A DNA stretch of 64,000 nt from Streptomyces sp. YPW6 (GCF_018866325.1 NZ_CP076457.1:5243001-5307000); one strand, 5' to 3'; positions 7,228-15,375 are shown, numbered from the stretch's first letter. Numbers and translations: made by a program. Notes: generated by a model from the sequence alone, not told the origin.

Positions 7228-8038
7228 GTTCGTGCTCCTCCGCTGCGGCCCGCACGCGGGCCACCGACTCCTGATGGGACAACGCATTGCCCAGAGCGAG
7301 ATCGTAGGCTGCGCTGCTGGACGCCACCAAGCGTGGATCGTCCATGAGGTTGCCCGTCTGGAAGCCCTCCACATAGGCGACGGGTGCTGAGTCCTCGAAG
7401 CTCATCAGTGTCAGCAGACTCTCTTGCAGGGAGTGGGCCCCAGCCTCGAACGGCAGCACGTGCAGCCTCAGCCGTCCAGCCTCAGCCATAGCCGCAACCT
7501 TCCTCAGTTGCTCGGCCATCACCAGAGGCCCACCGACCTGCCGCCGTAGTACCGCCTCGTCCAGCAGACTCCACACCACCGGATTCATCGGACCATCGAG
7601 GAGGCGGGCACGCTCGATTCGGCTGACAACGTCTTTGTCAATCTCTTCCCGGCGGTAGTTGGGTCGATACGCTTCGAACAGAGCCCTGGCGTAGTCGTCC
7701 GTCTGCAAGAGGCCGGGTACGAGAGACAGTGCGAACTGCTTGATGAGTACAGCCTGCTGCTCCAACTCGGCCACGGCTGCGAAGCGATCGTTGAACTTGG
7801 TTTCCAGATCCCGCAGCCAACGCTCGAAGAACCCGTCCGTCCCCAACGCCCGATCGATCCGCTGTGCATCCTCCGGACTCGGCAGCCGCCGCCCCGCCTC
7901 GTAGTGACTGATGAGGGTCGGCGAGCAGACGACCATCTCGCTCAGGGCCTCCTGTGTCAGCCCGGCCGCGACGCGCCGCAGCCGCAGTTCCTCGCCGTAC
8001 TTCTGCCTCGGCGTGCGCGGCCCCTGCCTCGTGCCCAT
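7214..8038 (-). CDS. XRE-family regulator with DUF5753 (WhiJ-like)
   Basis: 274 residues from ATG 8038, with GGAG just upstream (a TTG nine bases earlier is possible). The HTH covers about residues 12-60 (LRLRRVAAGLTQEALSE, SPTLISHYEAGRRLPS). The remainder is the DUF5753 domain, with typical phrases such as LVPGLLQTDDYARAL, RIERARLL, the VLRRQVGGP segment, LHVLPFEAGAHSLQ and VAYVEG. It is coupled to DUF397 downstream. Such pairs are abundant in Streptomyces and several affect development or antibiotic production; this one's target is unknown. A split palindrome at 8095-8133 sits upstream. Confidence 0.9.
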   Translation of the reverse strand: MGTRQGPRTPRQKYGEELRLRRVAAGLTQEALSEMVVCSPTLISHYEAGRRLPSPEDAQRIDRALGTDGFFERWLRDLETKFNDRFAAVAELEQQAVLIKQFALSLVPGLLQTDDYARALFEAYRPNYRREEIDKDVVSRIERARLLDGPMNPVVWSLLDEAVLRRQVGGPLVMAEQLRKVAAMAEAGRLRLHVLPFEAGAHSLQESLLTLMSFEDSAPVAYVEGFQTGNLMDDPRLVASSSAAYDLALGNALSHQESVARVRAAAEEHEHDHQ

Positions 8039-8094
8039 GTGCTCCAACTCCCCGTCTTGACGGACGCGCTGTCATCCCCGACCCCCTGGCAGGG

Positions 8095-8133
8095 TAGCGA
8101 CGGATGACCCCACTCTGTGATGGGTTCGCTACG
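8095..8133. promoter_or_regulatory. Spaced inverted repeat upstream of the XRE gene
   Basis: GTAGCGA (8095-8101) and TCGCTAC (8127-8133) are exact inverted repeats separated by 25 bp in the gap before the XRE regulator. They could be two half-sites for the regulator's dimer or a weak stem. No direct support beyond symmetry and position. Confidence 0.35.
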
Positions 8134-8229
8134 GAAAGAAGTGGCCGCCCTCGAACGAGGAAACCGCGAGACCCCCGCGGCCGACGCAACCGGCCCGGGG
8201 GCATGGTCATCCCCAGAAAGCAGGCTGAC

Positions 8230-8550
8230 ATGAAGCACGCTATCGCCCGGCTCCTGAAGCCGGTACGGCGATTGCTGACCGCTGTACGGCGTCAACGGCA
8301 TCCGCTCGACCCGTACCCGTACCTCTACCCCTACTCCTGCGCCTACGTCGGCGGGCCCACCGCCCACCGCACCGGTGAGCGTCCGCCGCGCGGTGAGGAC
8401 AGCCCTCTGGTGCGCCCGTACTTCGTGGCGCACGAGAAGCGTGTGGCCGAGCAGTACGCCGAGGCGAGGCGGCGGCGTATCCGGGGCGGGGCGCTGCTGA
8501 TCGCCGTCCAGGGTGTGCGCCTCAACCGGGTGAACGGGGGCGCGGCGTGA
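8230..8550 (+). CDS. Small basic protein of unknown function
   Basis: 106 residues from ATG 8230 (AAAGCAGG upstream). The N-terminus is strongly basic (MKHAIARLLKPVRRLLTAVRRQR), followed by a tyrosine-rich DPYPYLYPY stretch. Further on are LVRPYFVAHEKRVAEQYAEARRRR and a short hydrophobic GALLIAVQGV end. No family recognised. The stop overlaps the next ATG (ATGA), so both are probably translated together. Divergent from the XRE/DUF397 pair. Confidence 0.6.
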   Translation: MKHAIARLLKPVRRLLTAVRRQRHPLDPYPYLYPYSCAYVGGPTAHRTGERPPRGEDSPLVRPYFVAHEKRVAEQYAEARRRRIRGGALLIAVQGVRLNRVNGGAA

Positions 8551-8906
8551 AGCTGGGCGGCGACCGGACCGACGCTTCCGCGATGCGGCTGCTCCCGTGG
8601 ACCGGCACGGGCGGAAAGCCCTGTTACGTCGTCGGGGACGGCACCGGCTACGTCTCACGGATGGCCGACGAGGTCGAGAGCATCCAACTGGACATGGCGG
8701 ACGAACTGCTCGGCCACGCAGCGGACCTGCTGGCCGACGAAGCGTCCACCGGGCAGCAGGTCCGCTTCCTCGCCGGCCGGCTGACCGAGTCGCTGCACCA
8801 GGTCGTGCGGGTCGCGGAGAGCAGGGGTTCGCGGCTCGACGGGCTCCGGCCGGACCGGCCCGAACCGCGCACCGAGGAGCGTGTACCTGACGGAGATCTT
8901 CCGTGA
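8547..8906 (+). CDS. Small acidic protein of unknown function, coupled to upstream gene
   Basis: 119 residues; the ATG at 8547 overlaps the upstream stop by 4 bp. The middle is predicted helical and acidic (RMADEVESIQLDMADELLGHAADLLADE), then a second helix (LAGRLTESLHQVVRVAESRG) and a disordered end. No family recognised. Small two-gene units like this often accompany XRE/DUF397 loci in Streptomyces, and the pair may belong to that system; this is inference from position. Confidence 0.6.
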   Translation: MKLGGDRTDASAMRLLPWTGTGGKPCYVVGDGTGYVSRMADEVESIQLDMADELLGHAADLLADEASTGQQVRFLAGRLTESLHQVVRVAESRGSRLDGLRPDRPEPRTEERVPDGDLP

Positions 8907-9174
8907 GCCGGTAGTCGGCTCGCCGAAGCCGAAGCCGAAGCCCAGGCCGAGGCCCCCGTACCGTCCTCGCGCCCGTCGACCCGCTTCGGCGCGGCGGGAG
9001 AGTGGCCATCCGACCGCACGGGGGCCCCGGATGCGCATGCACCGGGCCCGCCGGGCGGACGTGTTGCCCCTGCGGGCCACCGCGCCGTGTCCCGTACAGC
9101 CCTTACCCGGAACCGTCGCACCGGGTAGGCAGGAGGAGCACAGTCCTGTCGCACAGCCCTACGAGCGGAAGTCC

Positions 9175-10644
9175 ATGCGCGCGCACGAGTCGAGAGAGAA
9201 CGAGCAGGAGCCGCACCGCACCGCCAGGGGTGCGGCCGAGCAGCAGTCGGGGGAGGCGGCCCCGGGCGGCCGGGTGCCCGACGCGCTTCTCGCTCTCCAG
9301 CGCACCACCGGCAACGCCGCCGTCCTCCGCATGCTCCAGCGCGACCGGCACCGGCACGGCCCCGACTGCGGTCACCAACAGTCCACGGGCGAACCGGTGC
9401 AGCGCTCCGCCGTGCACGACGTGCTGCGCGCGCCGGGCAGGCCGCTGGACGCGCCGCTGCGCGAGGAGATGGAGTCCCGGCTCGGCTCCGACTTCTCCGA
9501 CGTCCGCCTGCACACCGACTCCGCCGCCCGTGCCTCCGCCGCCGAGGTCGGCGCCCGCGCCTACACCTCCGGCAACCACGTCGTCATCGGCGACGGCGGC
9601 GGCGACAAGCACACGCTCGCGCACGAACTGACGCACGTCATCCAGCAGCGCCGGGGCCCGGTCGCCGGTACGGACAACGGGTCCGGGCTGAGCGTCTCCG
9701 ACCCCGGCGACCGCTTCGAGCGCGAGGCCGAGGCCAACGCGGTCCGGGTGATGCGGAGGACACCCGAGCGGAGCGCGGAGGGCGACCGGGGCGATCAGGG
9801 CTCCCGGGACACCCCCGTACAGCGGGAAGCGGACGGGGCGGTCCGGGACGCGGCGCGCGGTGCCGGCGCGACGGCCGTCCAGCGCTTCTCCGAGGTCACC
9901 ACCGACGAGTTGGGGAACGTGCGGCTCTCGGAGAACGGCCTCTACCTCATGCCGCTCACGCCGGGTGCGGACACCACCGTCATCTGGGTCGCGGAGGGTG
10001 CCCCCGCCCCCCGGTACTGCACACCGACCGGGCAGAGCGGCGCCATCGGAGGGCGTACGTACGCGGAGTACGAGCCGTCGACGGCGTTCCTCGCGGACTG
10101 TGCCCACACGGCCGAGGAGATCATGCATCAGCAGCGGCTGGCCCTCGGGCAGGATGCCAGTGAATTCGCTTTGGGCGGTGCACAGTTCGGCCTGGGTGAC
10201 CGGGAGAACGCGGAGGGTGCCCAGGCCTACGCGGCGGCCCGGCCGCACGGCCCGCACGTGAACGGTGAGGAGCGGCCGGGACCCGGCCAGGCGTACGCCA
10301 TCGTGGAGACCGCGTGGGAGGGGGACTACGAGCGTCCCGCCAACACCAGCGGCTGGCCCTACCACGTCGCGGCCGTGGTCGCGGTGGACGGCGACGACCG
10401 CATCACCGTGGAACAGGCGGCGGACGGCAACGACGCGAAGGCCCGTCAGGGGTACGAGGGCATCGTCGACATGTATACGTCGGGCACGGACCCGACCAAC
10501 GGGCAGGCGTTGCCGAACAGTTTCCACGGGCGGAACACCGGCGGCCCGGTGCGGCACTTCTCCGCCGGGGCGATCACGGTCATCCTCCAGCCGATCAACG
10601 TGGGCGGCCTCCGAGGGGAGACCGGCCGCCGGACCTTCAGGTGA
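9175..10644 (+). CDS. DUF4157 metallopeptidase-like protein with unassigned C-terminal domain
   Basis: 489 residues from ATG 9175; the frame is open further upstream (to 8881) and the good AGGAGGAG at 9131-9138 has no start codon near it, so the start is uncertain. Residues 39-56 hold the ALQRTTGNAAVLRMLQR motif common in this group. DUF4157 spans about 80-160: LGSDFSDVRLHTDSAA and the zinc motif H150-E-L-T-H154, with an ExEAxA segment (about 183-188). DUF4157 is often found in proteins linked to extracellular contractile injection systems. Residues about 235-489 are not a family I recognise. They contain ADCAHTAEEIMH (Cys309) and YHVAAVVAVDGDDRITVEQ (His397), which resembles a Cys-His hydrolase arrangement. 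No signal peptide is visible. Confidence 0.75.
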   Translation: MRAHESRENEQEPHRTARGAAEQQSGEAAPGGRVPDALLALQRTTGNAAVLRMLQRDRHRHGPDCGHQQSTGEPVQRSAVHDVLRAPGRPLDAPLREEMESRLGSDFSDVRLHTDSAARASAAEVGARAYTSGNHVVIGDGGGDKHTLAHELTHVIQQRRGPVAGTDNGSGLSVSDPGDRFEREAEANAVRVMRRTPERSAEGDRGDQGSRDTPVQREADGAVRDAARGAGATAVQRFSEVTTDELGNVRLSENGLYLMPLTPGADTTVIWVAEGAPAPRYCTPTGQSGAIGGRTYAEYEPSTAFLADCAHTAEEIMHQQRLALGQDASEFALGGAQFGLGDRENAEGAQAYAAARPHGPHVNGEERPGPGQAYAIVETAWEGDYERPANTSGWPYHVAAVVAVDGDDRITVEQAADGNDAKARQGYEGIVDMYTSGTDPTNGQALPNSFHGRNTGGPVRHFSAGAITVILQPINVGGLRGETGRRTFR

Positions 10645-10687
10645 CGACCGCCCGGCTCCCACGAGGGCCGTCCACCGGCGTGTGAAC

Positions 10688-10738
10688 GGGGTTCACCCCC
10701 CGGGCAGCCGTCCCCGGCGTATCCCCGGGGTGCACCCC
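10688..10738. terminator. Long stem between convergent genes
   Basis: GGGGTTCACCCC... (10688-) pairs with ...CCCCGGGGTGCACCCC (10723-10738), leaving a loop of about 20 bases. It sits between the convergent DUF4157 and epoxide hydrolase genes, so a bidirectional terminator is likely. No T-tract, as is usual in Streptomyces. Confidence 0.6.
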
Positions 10739-10744
10739 CACGCC

Positions 10745-11941
10745 TCACTCCCGGGCCGCCAGCACCGCCGCGAGTCCCTCCCGCAGGTCGTCGACGAAGA
10801 AGCCGGGCATCTCCAGTGACGGGAAATGGCCCCCGGCGTCGGGCGAGCGCCACCGGACGATGTTCCGGTACCGCTCCCGCGCCCAGGGGCGTGGCGTCTT
10901 CTCGACGTCGCGGGGATACATGGTGACCGCCGACGGGACGTCCACCCGGAGTCCGGGATCGAGCGAGTCGTGGCTCTCGTAGTAGATGCGGGCCGCCGAC
11001 GCGCCCGTCCGCGTCAGCCAGTACAGGGTGACGTTGTCGAGGACGCGGTCCCGGGAGATCGTCTCGAACGGGCTGTCCTCGGTGTCCGACCACTCGGCGA
11101 ACTTGTCCAGGATCCAGGCGAGCAGCCCGACCGGTGAGTCGACGAGCGCGTAGCCGATGGTCTGCGGCCGGGTCGCCTGCTGCTTCGCGTACGCCGCGCG
11201 GCGGCTCCAGAAGTCGCGGGTCTCCTCGGTCCACCCGCGCTCGGTCTCCGTCAGCCCGTCCGTGGTCAGGCCGGGCGGGGCCTGCGCGAACGTGGAGTGG
11301 ACGCCGAGCACGCGGTCCGGGAACCTGCCGCCCAGCACCGTGGTGATGGTGCCGCCCCAGTCGCCGCCGTGGGCCAGGAACCGGCGGTGTCCGAGCCGCC
11401 CCATCAGCTCCGCCCACGCCGCCGCGATCTTCTCCGTACCCCACCCGGTGGTGGCCGGCTTCTCGCTATAACCGAAGCCCGGCAGCGACGGGGCCACGAC
11501 ATGGAACGCCGGCGCCCCCTCATCCTTCGGATCGGCCAACTCGTCCATGACGTGCAGGAATTCGACGACACTGCCCGGCCAGCCGTGCGTCAGGAGCAGC
11601 GGGACGGCGTCCGCGCGCCGGGAGGGGCGGTGCAGGAAGTGGATGCCCAGCCCGTCGATGGTCGTACGGAACTGCCCCATGCGGTTCAGGCGCTCCTCGC
11701 ACGCCCGCCAGTCGTATCCGGTACGCCAGTACTGAACGACATCCGCCAGGTCGGCCAGCGGGACGCCCTGGTCCCATCGGCGGGGGCCGGGCGGGGCGCC
11801 CCGGACGGTCTCGGCCTCCGGCAGCCGGGCCGTGGACAGCCGGGCCCGCAGATCGTCGAGGTCGGCGTCGGTCGTACGGCTCTCGAAGGCGTGAACGCGC
11901 GGGCCGCTGATCCTGGGTGCGTCTGTGGCCGGGCGGGGCAT
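10745..11941 (-). CDS. Epoxide hydrolase (EHN-type alpha/beta hydrolase)
   Basis: 398 residues; ATG 11941 after AGGAGG. The N-terminal EHN domain (DLRARLSTARLPE... GVPLADLADVVQYWRTGYDWR) leads into the alpha/beta hydrolase core. Visible active-site elements are the oxyanion motif LTHGWPGS, the nucleophilic Asp in HGGDWGG and the general-base His in GGHFPSLE near the end. These enzymes open epoxides or related esters to diols via a covalent Asp ester. It is divergent from the CGNR regulator gene, with a perfect palindrome (11986-12004) between them, so that regulator may control it. Substrate unknown. Confidence 0.9.
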   Translation of the reverse strand: MPRPATDAPRISGPRVHAFESRTTDADLDDLRARLSTARLPEAETVRGAPPGPRRWDQGVPLADLADVVQYWRTGYDWRACEERLNRMGQFRTTIDGLGIHFLHRPSRRADAVPLLLTHGWPGSVVEFLHVMDELADPKDEGAPAFHVVAPSLPGFGYSEKPATTGWGTEKIAAAWAELMGRLGHRRFLAHGGDWGGTITTVLGGRFPDRVLGVHSTFAQAPPGLTTDGLTETERGWTEETRDFWSRRAAYAKQQATRPQTIGYALVDSPVGLLAWILDKFAEWSDTEDSPFETISRDRVLDNVTLYWLTRTGASAARIYYESHDSLDPGLRVDVPSAVTMYPRDVEKTPRPWARERYRNIVRWRSPDAGGHFPSLEMPGFFVDDLREGLAAVLAARE

Positions 11942-11985
11942 GGGACCTCCTGGCGATCGGGGCGTCGAAGCCGACTCGTCATCGT

Positions 11986-12004
11986 GAACCGTCTTAGACG
12001 GTTC
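11986..12004. promoter_or_regulatory. Perfect palindromic operator candidate between epoxide hydrolase and CGNR regulator
   Basis: GAACCGTC-TTA-GACGGTTC: exact 8-bp arms, 3-bp spacer, in the 106-bp divergent region. Position and symmetry suggest the binding site of the CGNR protein or another local regulator acting on both genes. Confidence 0.65.
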
Positions 12005-12016
12005 TAGCAGCCCTCC

Positions 12017-12047
12017 GGAACCACCCGCAACCGGCTATGGTGGTTCC
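12017..12047. promoter_or_regulatory. Second inverted repeat abutting the CGNR start codon, with embedded -10
   Basis: GGAACCACC (12017-12025) and GGTGGTTCC (12039-12047) are exact 9-bp arms 13 bp apart; the second arm ends at the base before ATG 12048. The -10-like TATGGT (12036-12041) overlaps the right arm and ends 6 nt before the ATG, as for a leaderless transcript. The repeat could be an autoregulatory operator. Confidence 0.6.
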
Positions 12048-12683
12048 ATGGGTGCCGGCTTTCCTGATTTCCGCCTGGGCAACGTGCTGGCGACGAGCTT
12101 CACGGGGACGCTGTCGGAGCGTCACGGCCACGCCGTGGAGCGCATCCCCGTTCCGCACCGGCTCATCGACTGGCTGGCGGTGTACGGCCTCGCCGTGGAC
12201 TCCTGCACCCCCGAGCAGCTCGAACTCGCCCGGGAGCTACGGGAGTCGATCCACGCGGCCGCGACGGCCGCCGCACTCCGGGAGGCGCTGCCTGCCGCCG
12301 CGGTCCAGATCATCGACGACCGCAGCGTCGAAGGGCGGGCCGCGGCGATCCTGACGCCGGAGGGGGAGCGGCGCTGGCGGCTCGGCTCCGCCTCCGTGGA
12401 GGACGCCCTCGGCGTGATCGCCGCCGACGCGGTCGACGTCATCTCGGGCGAACGGGACGGAAAACTCGCCCTGTGCGCCTCACCGACCTGCCGGGCCGCC
12501 TTCTTCGACACGAGCCGGAGCCGTACGCGGAGGTGGTGCGACATGAACACCTGTGGCAACCGCCAGAAGAAGGCGCGCTTCAACGCCGGCCGGGGCGGGG
12601 GCGAGGGCCCACGCCGACCCCGGTCCGCGTCCCGCACCCGCCTCAGCGCTCCCGGCGCCGGCGGCGGTAGTACGCAGCCGTGA
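12048..12683 (+). CDS. CGNR zinc-finger (ABATE-domain) transcription factor
   Basis: 211 residues. The N-terminal part is the stress-induced ABATE region (FRLGNVLATSFTGTLSERHG and following). The C-terminal zinc finger reads LCASPTCRAAFFD...RRWCDMNTCGNRQKKARF, with four cysteines and the diagnostic CGNR (about residues 148-188). The last 25 residues are a disordered Arg/Pro/Gly tail. There is no Shine-Dalgarno; TATGGT lies 6 nt before the ATG, so a leaderless mRNA is likely. The 3' end overlaps the convergent membrane protein gene by 41 bp. Probably controls the divergent epoxide hydrolase; inducer unknown. Confidence 0.85.
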   Translation: MGAGFPDFRLGNVLATSFTGTLSERHGHAVERIPVPHRLIDWLAVYGLAVDSCTPEQLELARELRESIHAAATAAALREALPAAAVQIIDDRSVEGRAAAILTPEGERRWRLGSASVEDALGVIAADAVDVISGERDGKLALCASPTCRAAFFDTSRSRTRRWCDMNTCGNRQKKARFNAGRGGGEGPRRPRSASRTRLSAPGAGGGSTQP

Positions 12684-13227
12684 CCACCGCGAGCAGCGGG
12701 CCCCAGGCCAGCAGCGGGAGATAGCAGGCGGTCATCACCCAGTAGTGCACGCCTTCGGGGGATCCGGGGGCGCCCATGTTGTCCGCGTCGTTCCAGTTGA
12801 ACGCGCCGGAGACCGTGATGAGGGTGACGAGCGCCGCGCCGGTCGAGGCGGGGATCACCGCCGCCGGGACGGGGATCCTCCGGCCGCCCAGGAACGGTAC
12901 CCAGTAAGGGAGTTGCTCGCCCCATCGGTGGATCAGGCCCAGGGTGAGCAGGCCGACCGCCTCGGCCAGCAGGCTGAGGCCGATGAGGTAGAAGGACTCG
13001 GCGCCGGGAAAGTTCTCCGGGCGAAGGTGCTCGTCGGTGAACCCGGAGTCCCAGCCCAGGGCGATGGCGATCCGCCACAGCCCGGACGGCACCAGGGTCA
13101 GTGCGGCGGCGTGCGCCGCGAGGCGGATGGAGCGAGGGACCCGGGGTGCGGACGGGACGGGCGCCCCGGCGGCGGGGACGCCGGGGCGCCCGTCCCGCCG
13201 CCTCGGACTGCTCACGGTGCCGGACAT
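12643..13227 (-). CDS. Four-helix membrane protein of unknown function
   Basis: 194 residues; ATG 13227 with AGGGAG upstream. A 30-residue Pro/Arg-rich cytoplasmic N-terminus precedes about four hydrophobic segments (AAHAAALTLVPSGLWRIAIA; YLIGLSLLAEAVGLLTLGLI; VIPASTGAALVTLITVSG; VMTACYLPLLAWGPLLAVV), ending in a YYRRRRRER basic tail. It looks like the DUF-type small integral membrane proteins of actinobacteria. No catalytic motif. It converges with the CGNR gene. Confidence 0.7.
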   Translation of the reverse strand: MSGTVSSPRRRDGRPGVPAAGAPVPSAPRVPRSIRLAAHAAALTLVPSGLWRIAIALGWDSGFTDEHLRPENFPGAESFYLIGLSLLAEAVGLLTLGLIHRWGEQLPYWVPFLGGRRIPVPAAVIPASTGAALVTLITVSGAFNWNDADNMGAPGSPEGVHYWVMTACYLPLLAWGPLLAVVTAAYYRRRRRER

Positions 13228-13423
13228 GGTGGACTCCCTTGTTCTGGCGGGGAATTACGTTGACCCTTTGGTCGGTCGAACGGCTCAAGCCTCGTTCTCC
13301 GCCGCCCCCCGATCCCATCCGCCGATCGGCACGGAGCCGGCACCGCGAACGCGCCGCCGGCCTGCCGTTCTCTGCCGAACGGCAGAGAGTCCGGCCTCAC
13401 CCCACCCTCGTACGCTGATCGTC

Positions 13424-14530
13424 ATGGGGGAATCAACCGGCCCGGCCGCCATGGCGCTTGGCGCCTTGCCGTCGCTCGCGGCGGCGGGCTCGCTGCTGTG
13501 GGCCGTCGCGTGCCGCCGCACCGAGGTGCGGCGGCGGCTCGGTCGCCTCGCCCGTCCGACCGCGGTGTGCGCGGTCCTCTCCCTGATCACCAGCTTCGCC
13601 CCGCTGCGGGCCGGTTCCGGCTGGAAGCTGGCGGAGGTCGCCCTCCTGTCGCTCCTCGTGGCCGTGGTCACCCGCTGGTCACGGGGGGACCAGCTCGCGT
13701 GGGCCCTCCCGCCGGCCACCCTCGCGGTGACTCTCTGGCCGCTGCCGCTGGTCACCGGTGACTCCTTCCCGGAATCCATCGGGATCGGCGCCTTCTGGCT
13801 TCTCCCCGTGGCCGCCGCGGCGGCGGCTGGCGCCTACCCCCGACGCCAGGAACTGCGGCGTCGGCGTGCGGTGGCCGCGGCCCGAAGCGCCCAGCGTCTT
13901 CAACTCTCCCGCGACCTGCACGATTTCGTCGCGCATGACATCAGCGGCATCGTCGTCCAGGCCCAGGCCGCCCGCTTCGTCGCCGCCACCGACCCCTCCC
14001 ACGCGGTGCTCGCCCTGGAACGCATCGAGAAGGCGGGCCTGAGCGCCCTCGCCGCGATGGACCGGACGGTGCGCATGCTGCACGGCCCGGAGCCGGCAGC
14101 CACCGAGCCACTCCCCGACGTGTCCCAACTCCATGTCCTGGTGGAGAACTTCACTGCCGCGGGAGCCACCGAAGCCCATCTCGACCTGCCTCACCCGGTC
14201 ACGGAGCGGCTCTCGCGCGAGGCCGGCTCCGCCGCGTACCGCATCGTCGTCGAGGGCCTGACCAACATCCGCCGGCACGCCCCCGACGCCTCCCGCGCCA
14301 CCGTCGCCTTCACCCCCACGGCCACCACGGTGGAGCTACGCATCACCAACGACCGTGGCGCGGGCCCCTCCGCCCGCCGCGCCCCCCGGCGCGGCGGCCT
14401 CGGCCTCCCCGCACTCACCGAGCATGCCCAGGCCCTCGGCGGAACCCTCACCGCCGGGCCCCACGGCGACGGCGGCTGGCAGCTCACCGCCGTCCTGCCC
14501 GCCGCGCCCCCGAAGGAGAAGACGCCATGA
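13424..14530 (+). CDS. Two-component sensor histidine kinase (HisKA_3 type)
   Basis: 368 residues. About five N-terminal hydrophobic segments (to about residue 135) form the membrane sensor. Then come the HisKA_3 dimerisation/phosphoacceptor helix LSRDLHDFVAHDISGIVVQ (His about 166) and a HATPase_c domain with EGLTNIRRHAPDAS (N box) and GLGLPALTEHAQALGG (G box). No SD is seen; TACGCT (13411-13416) ends 7 nt before ATG 13424, so leaderless translation is likely. It is coupled to the response regulator through an unusual chain of three ATGA junctions at 14515-14576. Confidence 0.9.
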   Translation: MGESTGPAAMALGALPSLAAAGSLLWAVACRRTEVRRRLGRLARPTAVCAVLSLITSFAPLRAGSGWKLAEVALLSLLVAVVTRWSRGDQLAWALPPATLAVTLWPLPLVTGDSFPESIGIGAFWLLPVAAAAAAGAYPRRQELRRRRAVAAARSAQRLQLSRDLHDFVAHDISGIVVQAQAARFVAATDPSHAVLALERIEKAGLSALAAMDRTVRMLHGPEPAATEPLPDVSQLHVLVENFTAAGATEAHLDLPHPVTERLSREAGSAAYRIVVEGLTNIRRHAPDASRATVAFTPTATTVELRITNDRGAGPSARRAPRRGGLGLPALTEHAQALGGTLTAGPHGDGGWQLTAVLPAAPPKEKTP

Positions 14531-14576
14531 CGACGCCGGAGAAGACGCCATGACGACGCGGGAGAAGACGCCATGA
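14515..14576 (+). repeat. Triplicated 23-bp ATGA junction creating two 8-codon ORFs
   Basis: GGAGAAGACGCCATGACGAC occurs at 14515, 14538 and 14561 (last copy ends ATGACAAC), period 23 bp. Each copy carries an SD (GGAGAAG), an ATG and an overlapping TGA. The kinase stops at 14530 on the first ATGA. MTTPEKTP-stop (14527-14553) and MTTREKTP-stop (14550-14576) follow, the last TGA overlapping the response regulator ATG at 14573. Confidence 0.85.
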
Positions 14577-15262
14577 CAACGCCCCCCGGTGGCCCGACCC
14601 GCATCCTGATCGCCGACGACCAGGAGGACGTCCGCAGCGGGTTCCGCCTCATCCTCGGCTCGCAGCCCGACATGACGGTGGTCGGCGAGGCGGCGGACGG
14701 CCTCGCCGCCGTCGACCTCGCCCGCACCCTGCGTCCCGACCTGGTCCTCGCCGACATCCGGATGCCGGGCGTGGACGGCCTCGAAGTGACCCGACGCCTC
14801 GCGGGCCCTGGCGTACCGGACCCGATGCGCGTCCTCGTCGTCACCACCTTTGACCACGACGACTACGTACGTACGGCCCTGCGCGACGGCGCCTGCGGAT
14901 TCCTGCTCAAGCGCTCGGGCCCCGGGCTGCTGGTCGAGGGGGTCAGGGCGGCGATGGCGGGGGACATGCTCATCAGCCCCCAGATCACGGTCCGGCTGCT
15001 CCGGAACCTTGCCCCCGCCTTCGCCCCCGCCCAGGTGGCGTCCGCGTCTCCGTCGCCTCTCACCACCCGGGAGAGGGAGATCGCCCGTCTGGTCGCCGAG
15101 GGACTCACCAACGCCGAGATCGGCGAGAAGCTCTTCATCACGGCGGGCACCGCCAAGACCCACATCGCCAACATCCAGGCGAAGTTGAAGGTCCGCAACC
15201 GGGTGGGCATAGCCGCCTGGTCCTGGGAGAACGGACTGGCCGGCCCGGTCCCACGGGAGTAG
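14573..15262 (+). CDS. NarL/FixJ response regulator
   Basis: 229 residues. The receiver domain has the acidic pair IADDQ, the phosphoacceptor Asp in LVLADIRMPGVDG (about residue 62), the TTF signal threonine and a Lys in FLLKRS. The LuxR-type HTH is LTTREREIARLVAEGLTNAEIGEKL followed by TAKTHIANIQAKL (about 163-210). It works with the kinase upstream; its start is the third of three repeated SD-ATG units. Targets unknown. Confidence 0.93.
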   Translation: MTTPPGGPTRILIADDQEDVRSGFRLILGSQPDMTVVGEAADGLAAVDLARTLRPDLVLADIRMPGVDGLEVTRRLAGPGVPDPMRVLVVTTFDHDDYVRTALRDGACGFLLKRSGPGLLVEGVRAAMAGDMLISPQITVRLLRNLAPAFAPAQVASASPSPLTTREREIARLVAEGLTNAEIGEKLFITAGTAKTHIANIQAKLKVRNRVGIAAWSWENGLAGPVPRE

Positions 15263-15369
15263 CGCGGATCCCGGTCACTCCGGTCACTCCGACGCCGGTC
15301 CCGTACCCGCACAACGCGACGGCGATGAGCCGCCACGCACCCCCGAACCGGCCTGTCAGTGGCACCCGG

Positions 15370-15375
15370 TAGCGT
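15370..15375 (+). promoter_or_regulatory. -10 element of leaderless recD2 transcript
   Basis: TAGCGT followed by exactly six bases and ATG 15382; no SD between. This is the usual geometry of Streptomyces leaderless mRNAs. No convincing -35 was found. Confidence 0.55.

Noticed and set aside
8881..9174. N-terminal extension of the DUF4157 protein
   Set aside because: The frame is open but its sequence is Pro/Lys/Arg low complexity overlapping the previous gene and no start there has a ribosome binding site. ATG 9175 was preferred, with the start marked uncertain.
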